A DNA stretch of 35,343 nucleotides from CAYUNA01 sp047629355 (GTDB taxonomy: Bacteria; Bacteroidota; Bacteroidia; Chitinophagales; Saprospiraceae), in the NCBI GenBank assembly GCA_047629355.1, contig JBLHWU010000037.1, forward strand, positions 1-35,343. Reading direction: 5' to 3'. The position numbers were made by a program, and so were the translations under genes. The notes under the pieces are model-generated. The model had not been told where the DNA came from. It saw nothing but the letters and a program-made list of their open reading frames with translations, and ran no database searches. Shown here piece after piece: positions 15,882 through 25,667 of the stretch. Position 1 is the first letter of the stretch. Each line of letters starts with the position of its first letter.

Positions 15882-17375
15882 TTAAAAACCTGCCGTCACT
15901 TGCTTCTTCAACTGCTGTTTGTAATCTTTATGCAGCCAATCTCTAAAGTTTTTCGTACTCTTAGAAATATGGTAAGAATAGATGCGAATGCGGTCAGAAA
16001 TATCGTCTTCTAACAAGCGAATCAAACCGAGGGCTTCACCAAATTCATCGGCGTTTTCCAATACGATTTGTGCATGATGTTCGATGGATTGGTCGAGAAT
16101 TTTTCGCGTCCGTCCACCTTCTGCTTCTGCTTTTTTGCAAAATCTATCAATGTCAAATTCAACAGTTTCTGATTTGGCAAATTGCGCCCGAATCTCGGCT
16201 GGCATTTTATACTTGAAGGCACGCTCAATATCCGCGTCCGTTATCAGATTATTCAAGAAATACTCTGGAGAACGGAAGATTTTTTGCCAATCAAACTCTG
16301 ATGCCCACAACCCAAAACGTGCGGTATTGTTACCGACGTCCAATACGTCAAACTCATGTTTATCTGGTAAAATACGCGACCCCCGACCTATCATCTGCAA
16401 GTACAAACTCAAAGAACGTGTTGCCCGATTTAGAATAATCGTTTTAATCGTTGGTTCATCAAATCCCGTTGTCAAAATCCCTACCGAGGTCAATACAGCG
16501 TCTGGCGTTTCTTTAAACCATTGTAAAATTTCCTTCCGCTCTTGCTTTGGTACTAAACTATCGAGGTGCCGAATTTTGATGCCCGCATCTGCGAATGTTT
16601 CGTAAACGTGTTTGGAAGTATTAATCCCTGCGTTGAAAATCAACGTCTTTTTGCCCATCGCCCGTTGCTTGTAAGCGTAGAGAAGTTTACTCTGCATTTT
16701 AGAATTAGAATAGAGTTCTTCCGAAGATTTTACGGTATAATCTCCATTGACACCAACCTGCAAATTACCTAATCGCACATCGTAGCTAAAGGTCGTTGCT
16801 TGTGACAAAAACCTGCCGTTAATCAAGGACTGAATGGAGCTACCTTCAATTAATTCTTCGTAGCTATCCTTCATCGGCATGCTGATATTTGAACTCAGCG
16901 GGGTTGCCGTTACGCCCAAAATAAAGCATTTTTCAAAAAACTTAAATAGCTTTCTAAAAGAATTGTAGTGTGCCTCATCAATAATGACCAAACCGATATT
17001 TTCCATGGAAAATACTTCGTCGTTCAAACGATTTTTTAAGGTTTCTACCATGGCGACAAAGCAGGAATAATCCGCTTGGTCAGGTAAAGTTTTGACGGAA
17101 CTATTAATCACTTTACTCATGACTCCAAATTCCCTCAACATTTTATCCGTCTGTACCGATAACTCAATCCGGTGCGTTAAAATCAAGACTTTCTTGCCCG
17201 TCATTTCAATATACCGCCTCGTAATTTCTGAGAAAATAACTGTTTTACCACCACCTGTGGGCAATTGATACAACAAATTATAATTATCTGGACAATTCTC
17301 TAATCTTTCAAAAACGTGGTCAATATCCGCTTGTTGATAGTCGTATAACTTCTTTCCTATGATTTTTTTCTCCAT
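15882..17375 (-). CDS. DEAD/DEAH-box superfamily 2 helicase (RadD-like)
   Basis: 497 residues. Superfamily 2 motifs in order: a Q-like N-terminus ('LYDYQQADI'), Walker A 'QLPTGGGKT' (motif I), 'THRIELSVQ' (Ia), 'VIIDEAHYNS' (II), 'GVTATPLS' (III), 'TTGFDEPTIKTIIL' (V) and 'QMIGRGSRILPDK' (VI). The layout is that of the type III restriction/RadD-like group, which unwinds nucleic acid in DNA repair. No nuclease or methyltransferase domain is fused and no restriction genes lie nearby, so a restriction role is unlikely. It is transcribed alone from a -7 box 40 bases upstream. The last 120 residues are helical and of unknown role. Confidence 0.85.
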   Translation of the reverse strand: MEKKIIGKKLYDYQQADIDHVFERLENCPDNYNLLYQLPTGGGKTVIFSEITRRYIEMTGKKVLILTHRIELSVQTDKMLREFGVMSKVINSSVKTLPDQADYSCFVAMVETLKNRLNDEVFSMENIGLVIIDEAHYNSFRKLFKFFEKCFILGVTATPLSSNISMPMKDSYEELIEGSSIQSLINGRFLSQATTFSYDVRLGNLQVGVNGDYTVKSSEELYSNSKMQSKLLYAYKQRAMGKKTLIFNAGINTSKHVYETFADAGIKIRHLDSLVPKQERKEILQWFKETPDAVLTSVGILTTGFDEPTIKTIILNRATRSLSLYLQMIGRGSRILPDKHEFDVLDVGNNTARFGLWASEFDWQKIFRSPEYFLNNLITDADIERAFKYKMPAEIRAQFAKSETVEFDIDRFCKKAEAEGGRTRKILDQSIEHHAQIVLENADEFGEALGLIRLLEDDISDRIRIYSYHISKSTKNFRDWLHKDYKQQLKKQVTAGF

Positions 17376-17414
17376 ACGTTTTTACTCCTCTTATCGTGTT
17401 TTTTACAAAAGTTG

Positions 17415-17422
17415 CAAAAATA
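17415..17422 (-). promoter_or_regulatory. -7 box of the helicase gene (TATTTTTG)
   Basis: The minus strand reads TATTTTTG, matching TAnnTTTG, giving a leader of about 35 bases before the ATG at 17375. The -33 side is not clear. Confidence 0.4.
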
Positions 17423-17584
17423 CAAAATTTTTAGAGTTTTGAAAGAAGAAGAGGAAGGGTTATTAAGATAAAGGGATATTTTGGAGGTGATTTGAGTGAT
17501 TTATACTTTTGAATTAAGAAAATTCAAAGACAAAATTTTCAAAAAACGAAAATCAAAATTGGAATTAAAATCTAAAGGTGTTAA

Positions 17585-17881
17585 TTATTTATTTCTTATC
17601 CCTAAGCTTGACTTTACTACTTTTTTCAATAACTAAGAATACTATAATTTAGTAAATGACCTGATTAAACAAGTAATTATTGGTAAGGGATTAAATAAGG
17701 TCTGTTAAAAGTTTAACTTTTACAAGAATTAATCTTTCAATATCCTTATCATTAGTAGTACTAACTTAAAATACAATAAATTGTTAATCAGTAATTTACG
17801 ATTTAAATGTAGTAGTAAATATATTGTGTTCTAATTTTTATAAAAGTAGTAAAGTCAAGCTAAGTAATGCGAAATAAATAA
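17585..17881. repeat. 297-base imperfect palindrome with a perfect 20-bp inner arm
   Basis: AGCTTGACTTTACTACTTTT at 17605-17624 is repeated exactly inverted at 17842-17861. Pairing continues outward with mismatches (TTATTTATTTC at 17585-17595 against 17871-17881) and inward (GTAAATGACCTGATTAAACA against a TGATTAACAATTTAT-like counterpart). No ORF of useful length is inside. It could be a miniature inverted-repeat transposable element, but no clear target-site duplication is visible. The remainder of the gap, 17423-18161, shows no gene. Confidence 0.65.
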
Positions 17882-18161
17882 GTGTAGATTCTTGAGAGTG
17901 AGGTTTTGTTCTCCCTTTTTGCTTGGAAACTGCGATTTATGTTGATATAATGAGCGTTTTCAAAGTAAAAAATGAGGGCAAAATATCCTGTCAAGAATCT
18001 ATAGTTATTTTTTTCGCGTTCCTAAGGGATTGTGTTGATTGATTTTTAACTAAAAAAGCGGACATCTCATTTCTGAAATATCTATTTCTTTTATTTTTAA
18101 AACGATTAAAATCAACAACTCACTATGCTGATTTTCGTGCGCTGTCAACCGTTTGCTGTTT

Positions 18162-19988
18162 CTACATTTTCAAGAACTTCTTAATCGTCACCTGTCGCCG
18201 AACAACTGCCTGCACCGTGTACAAGCCTGCTGGTAAATGACTGATTTTTATGCTTAAATTATCACCATTCCAGTTTTCATTATCGTAAACAGGTTCGCCG
18301 GTTTTACTTAAAATGAAAATGTGCGCTTCGTCAAATTCTTGGGTCGTTTGGATATGAATTTGATGATTGGCTGGATTTGGATAAACGGTAATTGACATTT
18401 CTTCACTGCGTTCAATTATCGCTGTTTTAATAGAAGAAATGGTGAATGTGTCGTCCATGTCGACCATTTTTAAACGATAATAATACCGCTGACCGTCTTC
18501 GACATCTCGGTCAACTGAACTATAGTTTTTAACGGTATCTCCTTTCGAAATCAACCAAGAATGGTCTTTGAAATTCACGCCATTCTCAGACCGTTGGATT
18601 TGGAAACCTTTGAAACCAGAAATCTCACCGACTGTCCAAAGCAAAGAAATATCCTGTTTACCTGCTTCTGCTTCAAAAGTTATCAGTTCGATTGGCAAAA
18701 CATTCGAGGAACAAGGCCCTGCCACTGCGCCCATATCAACAAAACTGCCCATCAAAATATCGTTTTGAATCGTGTTCGTTGGCGAACAGAACCAACCTTC
18801 TATAATACCCTGATAAACCTCGCGGAAATCAAATTGCATTGGAATGGCTTGAGAGTTCGTCACCGTTACTGGAATCGTCGGATTGACACCATGAATGCCT
18901 GGATTGACATTCGTTCCAAATATAATCATTGGGCCAGCATCTCCGTGGTCTGTTCCATTATTGCCATTGGATTTTATTCGGCGACCAAATTCGGAATAGG
19001 TTAACCCAAGCACCTTATCGGCAATATTGAGTTGATTTAAATCATTTTGAAAAGCGGCAATTGAATCAGATAAATCACCCAATAAACTAGCATGATTACC
19101 GGAAGCTGTATTGCCATTATCAACTTGTCCACTGTGCGTATCATAGCCACCTTGACTGACAACAAAGATGCGCGTTTGCAAACCACCAGAAATCAAGTTA
19201 GCAATGATTTTTAGCTTATTTGCCAGACTTGAGCTTGGATAAATCGCTATATTATTTCCACTATTGGCTGCTGCCTCAATCGTTGCTGCGTAATCATTGG
19301 TTTGGCTGAAGGTCGTTCGTACATAGCTCAAACGGTCCCCATAATAACCTGGAGGCGGTGTACTTCCTGCACCTGTTGCCAATGGGTTTAAGTTGAACGG
19401 GTTTGCAATCGCTAAACTGTAGTTAGCCACTGCCCCTTGACACGTTTTTGATACATTATTTCCGATAACCATAGCAAAGGGGTCAGGATTGGTAGCATCT
19501 GGATAGCCCGTAGGATAGTTGGAAACTTCAGTATCCAAATAACGCCCTAAATATCCTGTTAATAAATTCACATTAGAATCAGAAGCAGAATGAATAATAT
19601 CTGTCGAACGGAAGTGTGACCGATTTGGATTTGGATAACCAACTGCTTGAATAAGGGCAACTTGTCCGTCGTTAACAAACATACTGTGCAGGCTTGACAT
19701 CGCAGGATGAAGTCCTGTTTCTGGTGTCAAACTTAAAACGCTTGCTTCTGGAATCAATACATTAGACCGATGCGTAGAAAGGGTGCTATATTGGTCAACT
19801 GGAATGACCATATTTAACCCATCATTACCACCCGATTGAGTGATGAGTACCAGTACTTTATCGGTGGTCAGGCTAAGGTTATTTAGGTATTGAGACTTGG
19901 GGAGAACCCCTATATTCATGCCCTGCACCGTCAATGGCAAACCAATGACGCCGGTGCTGGCTGTCTTAAGAAAATTTCTTCTTTTCAT
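18162..19988 (-). CDS. DUF1501 protein with type IX secretion sorting domain
   Basis: 608 residues. The N-terminus has a twin-arginine-like motif (RRNFLK, residues 3-8), followed by 'DKVLVLITQSGGNDGLNMVIP', the DUF1501 (sulfatase-like, alkaline-phosphatase superfamily) opening. The middle includes 'VVSQGGYDTHSGQ', 'GLTYSEFGRRIKSNGNNGTDHG' with likely metal-binding D/H residues. The C-terminal 170 residues contain a fibronectin-like part ('LLWTVGEISGFKGFQIQRS') and a type A sorting tail ('ITVYPNPANHQIHI' ... 'AGLYTVQAVVR'). The protein is thus expected at the cell surface. It follows the DUF1800 gene by 57 bases; the two families are almost always paired. Enzymatic activity is unknown. Confidence 0.9.
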   Translation of the reverse strand: MKRRNFLKTASTGVIGLPLTVQGMNIGVLPKSQYLNNLSLTTDKVLVLITQSGGNDGLNMVIPVDQYSTLSTHRSNVLIPEASVLSLTPETGLHPAMSSLHSMFVNDGQVALIQAVGYPNPNRSHFRSTDIIHSASDSNVNLLTGYLGRYLDTEVSNYPTGYPDATNPDPFAMVIGNNVSKTCQGAVANYSLAIANPFNLNPLATGAGSTPPPGYYGDRLSYVRTTFSQTNDYAATIEAAANSGNNIAIYPSSSLANKLKIIANLISGGLQTRIFVVSQGGYDTHSGQVDNGNTASGNHASLLGDLSDSIAAFQNDLNQLNIADKVLGLTYSEFGRRIKSNGNNGTDHGDAGPMIIFGTNVNPGIHGVNPTIPVTVTNSQAIPMQFDFREVYQGIIEGWFCSPTNTIQNDILMGSFVDMGAVAGPCSSNVLPIELITFEAEAGKQDISLLWTVGEISGFKGFQIQRSENGVNFKDHSWLISKGDTVKNYSSVDRDVEDGQRYYYRLKMVDMDDTFTISSIKTAIIERSEEMSITVYPNPANHQIHIQTTQEFDEAHIFILSKTGEPVYDNENWNGDNLSIKISHLPAGLYTVQAVVRRQVTIKKFLKM

Positions 19989-20045
19989 GTTCTAAAGATT
20001 TGAACGTTTTAGAAATTGATAACAATCAATAGTTACTAATCCAAT

Positions 20046-21725
20046 TTACATTAGATAAAATTCGGACATTCCCAACATCGCTTCTATCAAGTTGCGCAAT
20101 CGTCCGGCTACACCATCTGCCAACATTTGATTGCCGGGGTCACTTGTATACATATCATACTCGACCGTCCATTCAAAATCTGGTAATCCTGGAATGAGAA
20201 TTTCTTTCAAATAATCTTTTTGCGCTTGTACAATTTCATTTGGAAATAGCAACAATGAAATATCGTCAATTAACGTATTCGGGTCATAAGGATTCGTTAG
20301 GGTAGTTACAAAAGTTAGCACATCAATTTGAAATGTGTAGCCACTAAAAGTACGTCCATTTTGCGCTAAGCGAGAAGTGAAATCTACTCTCTGGCGAATG
20401 GTTGCGGAGCTTACCCAAAGTTCAGAAAATTGCGGAGTCAGATAATAAGCTTGCCAGCCTGCCACATTTGGTGGGGCAAAATACTCCATGCCTATTACAT
20501 TCATGTATTGGTCGTTGTAGGAGTTGAAAGGAGCGTACCAATCCAATGGACCAGCAGGTAAAGGGACTTCAAAAATCGTTAAAACATTGCTGACAAATTC
20601 GATTGGATTCTTAATAATATCTCCTCGAATGGTTGTGTCAAAAAAGTGCTGACTACTCAAAAGATCACTGATCACAGGTAGTATATCGTAGTTATTAGCA
20701 AGCAAGCACTGCGCCATAGAGTCAATCACGGATGCCTCCACGGGGTTAGTATCAAAGTTGACAAAATAACGATAGAGTTTTCGACAAATGTGATAAGCGA
20801 CTTCATCTTGCTGGAAAATAATGTCAATCGCATGAGCATATTCGTGGCTACCTAAGTCCGAAATGATGGCATCATTAAAGTGATAAGACATTTGTTTATC
20901 TGAAGTGTCGTGCTTCGTTTCTTGAAATTCTACATAAGGCTCGGCAACTGTACTACTATAGTACCCTCGGTCTCTCCAACCAGTAAATACTTTGGCTAAA
21001 GCTAAAACATCATCTTCGGTATAGGTGGAGTAATCACCTGGCGCAATCTGGTTTCCTTTACCAATTGTAAACAACTCCAAAACTTCTCGTGCGTAATTTT
21101 CATTTGGACTGCTATCGGTATTGACATTTCCATCTAAATATTTTAATATCGCCTCATTAATGGTCATGTCTTTAACCAATTGACGGAAGTTGCCTAAGCA
21201 GTTGTTCCGTAAAAGAGTAATGTATTTATACAAAAATTTAGGGTCAGTAACCTTCAATTTTTCAATCGAAAAATGATTGTGCCAAAATAGCGTCATCTTT
21301 TCTCGAATATTCATCTTTGCCTGAGCCAAGGTGTACATATTAAAGGCGTCCATTGCGGCGCCACGGTCACCTTTTCCACTACCATTACTGTTGTAAGGGA
21401 CATTTATCCAAGTCGCTCCGATGGGTAGATTTGGGTCACCAAAATCACTGTAATTGACTGGGGGAGTAGGCAAGGGGAATGTCGCCAATAAGGTTGAAAC
21501 GGTGGCTGCTAGTCCATTATTGGAAGCAGTTTGAATTTGGGCATAAGTAGCACCCATTGTGGTACGGCGGAGTAAGTGAGCGGCTTCGTTAAGTCCAAAA
21601 GAGCCAGTAAAAGGTGTCAGTCCGGTTACGGTCATGACAGCAGTTGGACGCATCTTTTGCCTTTTGGAAGTTGTTGCTTGCTCACCTCTGCCGATTAGCT
21701 TAGCTAGGGTCGTTCGTCGATTCAT
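20046..21725 (-). CDS. DUF1800 family protein
   Basis: 559 residues. Family marks are 'AAHLLRRTTMGAT' near the N-terminus, 'REKMTLFWHNHFSI', 'YLDGNVNTDSSPNENYAREVLELFTIGKG' and 'ALAKVFTGWR'. DUF1800 proteins are exported, and their genes precede a DUF1501 gene in many bacteria, as here (57-base gap, same strand). An N-terminal RR motif with a weak hydrophobic stretch could be an export signal; no sorting tail is visible. The two are likely one operon and may act together on a surface substrate, function unknown. Confidence 0.9.
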   Translation of the reverse strand: MNRRTTLAKLIGRGEQATTSKRQKMRPTAVMTVTGLTPFTGSFGLNEAAHLLRRTTMGATYAQIQTASNNGLAATVSTLLATFPLPTPPVNYSDFGDPNLPIGATWINVPYNSNGSGKGDRGAAMDAFNMYTLAQAKMNIREKMTLFWHNHFSIEKLKVTDPKFLYKYITLLRNNCLGNFRQLVKDMTINEAILKYLDGNVNTDSSPNENYAREVLELFTIGKGNQIAPGDYSTYTEDDVLALAKVFTGWRDRGYYSSTVAEPYVEFQETKHDTSDKQMSYHFNDAIISDLGSHEYAHAIDIIFQQDEVAYHICRKLYRYFVNFDTNPVEASVIDSMAQCLLANNYDILPVISDLLSSQHFFDTTIRGDIIKNPIEFVSNVLTIFEVPLPAGPLDWYAPFNSYNDQYMNVIGMEYFAPPNVAGWQAYYLTPQFSELWVSSATIRQRVDFTSRLAQNGRTFSGYTFQIDVLTFVTTLTNPYDPNTLIDDISLLLFPNEIVQAQKDYLKEILIPGLPDFEWTVEYDMYTSDPGNQMLADGVAGRLRNLIEAMLGMSEFYLM

Positions 21726-21840
21726 TAATGTGGTAAACTTTAGATATTTGTTATACTACTATTGAGTAATAAATTTTGTTTTTTATCGGAGGAGTATTGA
21801 GGAGGTAAGATTTTAAAAAAAAAACGAATATGTTTGTGTT

Positions 21841-21892
21841 AGATACAAGAAAAACACAAAAAATGTTAAAATATTTTTGTGTTTTAGAATCT
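21841..21892. repeat. AT-rich hairpin upstream of the DUF1800 gene
   Basis: AAAACACAAAAAAT (21851-21864) pairs with ATTTTTGTGTTTT (21873-21885), with one bulged A. Flanking AGAT/ATCT extends the stem. It lies about 120 bases before the DUF1800 start. Nothing else is recognisable in 21893-22150. Confidence 0.5.
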
Positions 21893-22154
21893 ATAAATTA
21901 GGAAATATAAGTTTAGAGTGTTGTAAAGGTAGGAAAATAAAAAATTAAATTAAATGTAATCTAAAGCTTTTTTTAAATAAATAAGTGTGGGTATTGTCAA
22001 ATAGAGGTTTAATAATAAGATTATTAAATCGACCATTTTTTTTTAGAGGAAAAAATTAAAAAATTTCCTTTAAATATGCTCAGTGCTACACAGCTGAAAG
22101 TTAATCTGGAAGTAACTGTTTCAGGTTATAACAAATTGGTTATGACATTTGATA

Positions 22155-22292
22155 CTTAGGAACGGTGAAAGAATAGCTCCGCCATCTGGCAATATTTATT
22201 TTGGTCTTTTTCTCCACTTCGACCGAAGAGGAGAAAAGACCAAAATAATTCTCAAAATCTGTTATAACTTATTCTTTGAATGTTCCTTAGCT
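22155..22292. repeat. Palindromic family B element, copy 2
   Basis: An inner stem, ATTTTGGTCTTTTTCTCC (22198-22215) with GGAGAAAAGACCAAAAT (22230-22246), has one bulge. Outer arms TAGGAACGGTGAAAGAATAG and TTATTCTTTGAATGTTCCTT pair imperfectly. The left part matches 11660-11740 closely, and most differences between the two are transitions. The loop (CACTTCGACCGAAG) resembles the CATTCCGACCGAAG repeat at 31181. Confidence 0.65.
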
Positions 22293-22352
22293 TGTTCATG
22301 TGATTTGCCTTCTTTATCTTACGTTTCTTAACACAAAAATAGGAACACTTTT

Positions 22353-24413
22353 TTAAATCTCCTCTCGCCTCTTAAAATAAAAGTACGTCTCCACCTGACT
22401 CTGAATCGCCAATTCCTGTCCATCTTTTTGATATTCATTCTTCATTTTCGCATCCAAAATCCGTGCTTTTACATTATCACTCCATTGAATATCAAGCATA
22501 TCCAAAACTTGTCGGCGGACGTTGGTATCATAAATTGGAAATGCCGTTTCGACTCTAAAACTCAGGTTACGAACCATCCAATCTGCGGATGACAATAGTA
22601 TAGTTGGCTTGCCCGAATTGTGAAAAACAAACACGCGTGCATGTTCCAAAAATCGGTCAACAATACTAATCGCTTCGATGTTTTCACTGAAGCCTTTTAC
22701 TTGCGGGACGAGCGAGCAAATTCCCCGAATAATCAACTTCACCTTTACGCCTGCCTGACTCGCTTCGTACAATTTATCAATCATCTTATCATCTTGCAAG
22801 CTATTCATTTTTAGGAAAATTTCCGCAGGTTTGCCTTTCTTCGCAGCCGCAATTTCTTTATCAATTAAATCAATCAAACCTGTTCGTAAATTGAATTGTC
22901 CAACCAATAAATGCTTGAAATCTTGCGACGGCGGCTTCACGGTTTCTAAATAGGTAAACATCCGAACGACTTCATAGGTCAACCGTCTATCAGCGGTAAA
23001 AAGTCCGTAATCGCCATAAATTTTAGCCGTATCTTCATGAAAATTTCCAGTACTTAAATAAGCGTAGAAATTTGGTTTCTCATGTTCCATACGAGCTACC
23101 AAACCCAACTTCGCATGAACTTTAACACCAGGGAAACTATAATGAACCCGAACACCGGCAGCCTCCAATTTCTCTCCCCAACCAAGGTTCGCTTCCTCAT
23201 CAAACCGCGCCTTCACTTCGATAAAAACGAAGACTTGCTTGCCTGCTTTGACCGCTTTCATCAAGGCTTTCATAATCCGCGATTCCTTCGCCACCCGATA
23301 CTGCGTAATTTTAATATGCGTTACCTTCGGGTCATTTGCTGCTTCCTCAAAAAAGCGAACTACTGATTCATAAGAATGATAAGGAACCGAAATTAAATGG
23401 TCTTCTTTTTTAATTGTTTCAAAAAAGGTTGTCGTATTTTCCAATGGGGTGTAAGGCATTGGTGGCAACTCATTATTTTTCAAATGAGACTTACCAAAGG
23501 TCGGAAATTTGAAGAAATCGAAGTTGTTGTGATATCGTCCTTCAACCAATAAATCTATTTTATCCAAATGAAAAGAATCCATTAAAAAACTCAACAAATG
23601 TTTCGGCATCTCCCGGTCATAGACGAAGCGAGAAGCAGGCCCAACTTGCCGTTTTCCAAGGCTTGTCTTAATTTTTTGAATCAAATTACCCGAAAATTCA
23701 TCATCAATATACAACTCCGCATCCCGCGTCAATTTTATCGAATAAGTATCTAAAATATCATATCCTGGAAACATTGCTGACAAGGAATGCCGCACAATAT
23801 CATCCAACATAATCACATCATGCTGTCCTTCTGCCGCCGGCAATTCAATGAATCGAGGCAAGTGGTCAGACGGAATTTTTACAATCGCATATTCATTCGG
23901 TGCGTGCGACCGCGACTTATCCGTCATCAAAACGGTCATGTATAAAGCCGCCGTATTTAGAAAAGGGCGAATCTTGTGTTTGACCAACAAAACGGGTTGC
24001 ACGTAGGGCAACATATACTCCGAAAAATAGCTTTCAACGTACGTTCGTTGCTCATCGTTCAAGTTTAATCGGCGCAACAAATTGATGCCGTGCCCTTTTA
24101 ATTCTGGAATGATTTCATTTTCAAAAATATCCGAAAATTCAGCTTGTTGCTTGTTCACAATCCGTAAAATGTCTTTCAATAATTGCTTTGGGTCGTAGTC
24201 TAATTGCTTTTTAGTTTTCTTACCAACCCGCACCAGATTTCGATTAGAAGCTACTCGAACCCGAAAGAATTCATCCAAATTATTGGAATAAATCGACAAA
24301 AATTTCAATCGTTCAAACAGCGGTACCGCCTTATCTTTTGCCTCTTGCAAAACACGATAGTTGAAAGATAACCAACTAATGTCTCGATGAATGTACGGTG
24401 TTTTCTTTTCCAT
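22353..24413 (-). CDS. ppk1: Polyphosphate kinase 1
   Basis: 686 residues, normal for the family. It makes inorganic polyphosphate from the terminal phosphate of ATP, reversibly. The N-terminal domain begins 'IHRDISWLSFNYRVLQEA', typical of PPK1, and continues 'NNLDEFFRVRVA'. The catalytic core has 'HIKITQYRVAKES', then 'GVKVHAKLGLV', with the autophosphorylated histidine at His433. 'YLSTGNFHEDTAKIYGDYGLFTA' follows, then 'FLEHARVFVF' with the second catalytic histidine at His591, and 'LLSSADWMVRN'. No phosphate-regulation genes or ppx lie next to it. It is a single gene flanked by palindromic elements on both sides. Confidence 0.96.
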   Translation of the reverse strand: MEKKTPYIHRDISWLSFNYRVLQEAKDKAVPLFERLKFLSIYSNNLDEFFRVRVASNRNLVRVGKKTKKQLDYDPKQLLKDILRIVNKQQAEFSDIFENEIIPELKGHGINLLRRLNLNDEQRTYVESYFSEYMLPYVQPVLLVKHKIRPFLNTAALYMTVLMTDKSRSHAPNEYAIVKIPSDHLPRFIELPAAEGQHDVIMLDDIVRHSLSAMFPGYDILDTYSIKLTRDAELYIDDEFSGNLIQKIKTSLGKRQVGPASRFVYDREMPKHLLSFLMDSFHLDKIDLLVEGRYHNNFDFFKFPTFGKSHLKNNELPPMPYTPLENTTTFFETIKKEDHLISVPYHSYESVVRFFEEAANDPKVTHIKITQYRVAKESRIMKALMKAVKAGKQVFVFIEVKARFDEEANLGWGEKLEAAGVRVHYSFPGVKVHAKLGLVARMEHEKPNFYAYLSTGNFHEDTAKIYGDYGLFTADRRLTYEVVRMFTYLETVKPPSQDFKHLLVGQFNLRTGLIDLIDKEIAAAKKGKPAEIFLKMNSLQDDKMIDKLYEASQAGVKVKLIIRGICSLVPQVKGFSENIEAISIVDRFLEHARVFVFHNSGKPTILLSSADWMVRNLSFRVETAFPIYDTNVRRQVLDMLDIQWSDNVKARILDAKMKNEYQKDGQELAIQSQVETYFYFKRREEI

Positions 24414-24480
24414 AATGATTTAAATGTTGATGGAGTGTTGTATAGGACAGCGGATTTCAGTCCACATTAGATTTGTTATT

Positions 24481-24616
24481 CAGATAGAAATGGTTAGCTG
24501 GAATTTAGATTTTCCCGCTATTTCCTTTTAAAAATAATTTAATAGTAAGGACTATTCAATGGTTTTTAAAAGGAAATAGCGGAAAAAGATATTTTCAGAT
24601 GACTGTTTCTATTTGG
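24481..24616. repeat. Palindromic family A element, copy 2 (reverse orientation)
   Basis: CCGCTATTTCCTTTTAAAAA (24515-24534) pairs with TTTTTAAAAGGAAATAGCGG (24563-24582), a perfect 20-bp stem, and a short AATAGT/ACTATT hairpin lies at the centre. Outer arms 24481-24506 and 24591-24616 pair over 26 bases, mostly with G-T replacing G-C or A-T. Read in reverse, the core matches copies 1 and 3 (TTGAATAGTCCTTACTATT). It lies 70-200 bases before the ppk1 start. Confidence 0.7.
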
Positions 24617-24706
24617 GTAGCAAGTTTATTCCTGTTTTTATGAAAAGCAAGGTTACAAATTCTTAATTCCACAGCAAAAAAATGCGTATTAAGTTTGGAA
24701 TAAATT

Positions 24707-25624
24707 TTAAAATAAACTCATTTGCTCTCCTAAATTCGTGTTTAATAAATTTGGTCCGCGGAGGTCAATCCCCTCAAAATCTTGCAATTTTTCAAATAAA
24801 TAAGCGGTGGCTTCAGGTGCTAAAATATTATCAGGTTCATGCGGGAAAAAGTAGATTTCTGATAGCCCGTTTTCCCACCATTTTTTCAATTGAGCGACCC
24901 ATTTATCCAAGCGCGTAAAGTCTGTTTCATGTAATCCATTTCCAACAAACCGAATCATCGTTTTAGCGGAAGTCAATGCCAAATGCAGCACATCACGCCG
25001 CCCAGATACATCGGTAATCACCAGCGCAATATTCTGATTTTCAGCTAATTGTACTAATTTTGAAAAATGGTCAGGATGTGAAAACCAACTTTCATGCCGC
25101 ACTTCAATTGCTAAAGGAATTTCACTGGGCCATTTTTCAAAAAATAACTTCAAGATAGGCAATCTATCCACGCCAAAATACGGTGGCAACTGCATAAAGC
25201 AACAGCCCAGTTTCTCTTTCAAACCGGATACTGCGCGACAAAATTCTTGAATTTTCCCACTTCCATATCCTAAGTCTCGCGTGTGGGAAATCTGCTGCAA
25301 TACTTTCGGACAGAACTTGAAATCCTCCGCCGATTCTGCGTACCATTTTTGAATCGTCTGTTCATTTGGCGTTCGGTAATGCGTCGTATTGAATTCGATG
25401 GTATTAAACTGCCGTGAGTAGTGATGCAAATAATTAGCAGGCTTTGCTCCTTTTGGATAAACCGTACCAATCCACTCTTTCATTCCCCAACCGGTGCAGC
25501 CGAGATAAACCTTTGTTTTTCCTTTTTTTTTCGGCAGGTTTTTGAGCAATAATTCATTACGGGTAGGCTCGTTTGGTAAGCTAAAATTGACGTTGGAGAT
25601 GTTTTCTACTTTTCCAAATTTCAT
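24707..25624 (-). CDS. DUF72 family protein
   Basis: 305 residues. The DUF72 fold (TIM-barrel-like) is recognised from 'VYLGCTGWGMKEWIGTVYP', 'FNTIEFNTTHYRTPNEQTIQKWYAE', 'FKFCPKVLQQISHTRDL', 'CCFMQLPPYFG', 'LAIEVRHESW' and 'IRFVGNG'. The family is widespread, cytoplasmic and of unknown function, though conserved acidic and aromatic residues line a likely active site. It has an extra N-terminal 35 residues before the domain. The gene stands alone on the minus strand. Confidence 0.9.
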   Translation of the reverse strand: MKFGKVENISNVNFSLPNEPTRNELLLKNLPKKKGKTKVYLGCTGWGMKEWIGTVYPKGAKPANYLHHYSRQFNTIEFNTTHYRTPNEQTIQKWYAESAEDFKFCPKVLQQISHTRDLGYGSGKIQEFCRAVSGLKEKLGCCFMQLPPYFGVDRLPILKLFFEKWPSEIPLAIEVRHESWFSHPDHFSKLVQLAENQNIALVITDVSGRRDVLHLALTSAKTMIRFVGNGLHETDFTRLDKWVAQLKKWWENGLSEIYFFPHEPDNILAPEATAYLFEKLQDFEGIDLRGPNLLNTNLGEQMSLF

Positions 25625-25667
25625 GTAGTGAGTTTAAAATTATTGTTTTTGTTTAGGGACAAAGCAG

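Noticed and set aside
15882..17375. Restriction-modification or defence helicase
   Set aside because: No methyltransferase, nuclease or defence gene is adjacent; neighbours are housekeeping genes.
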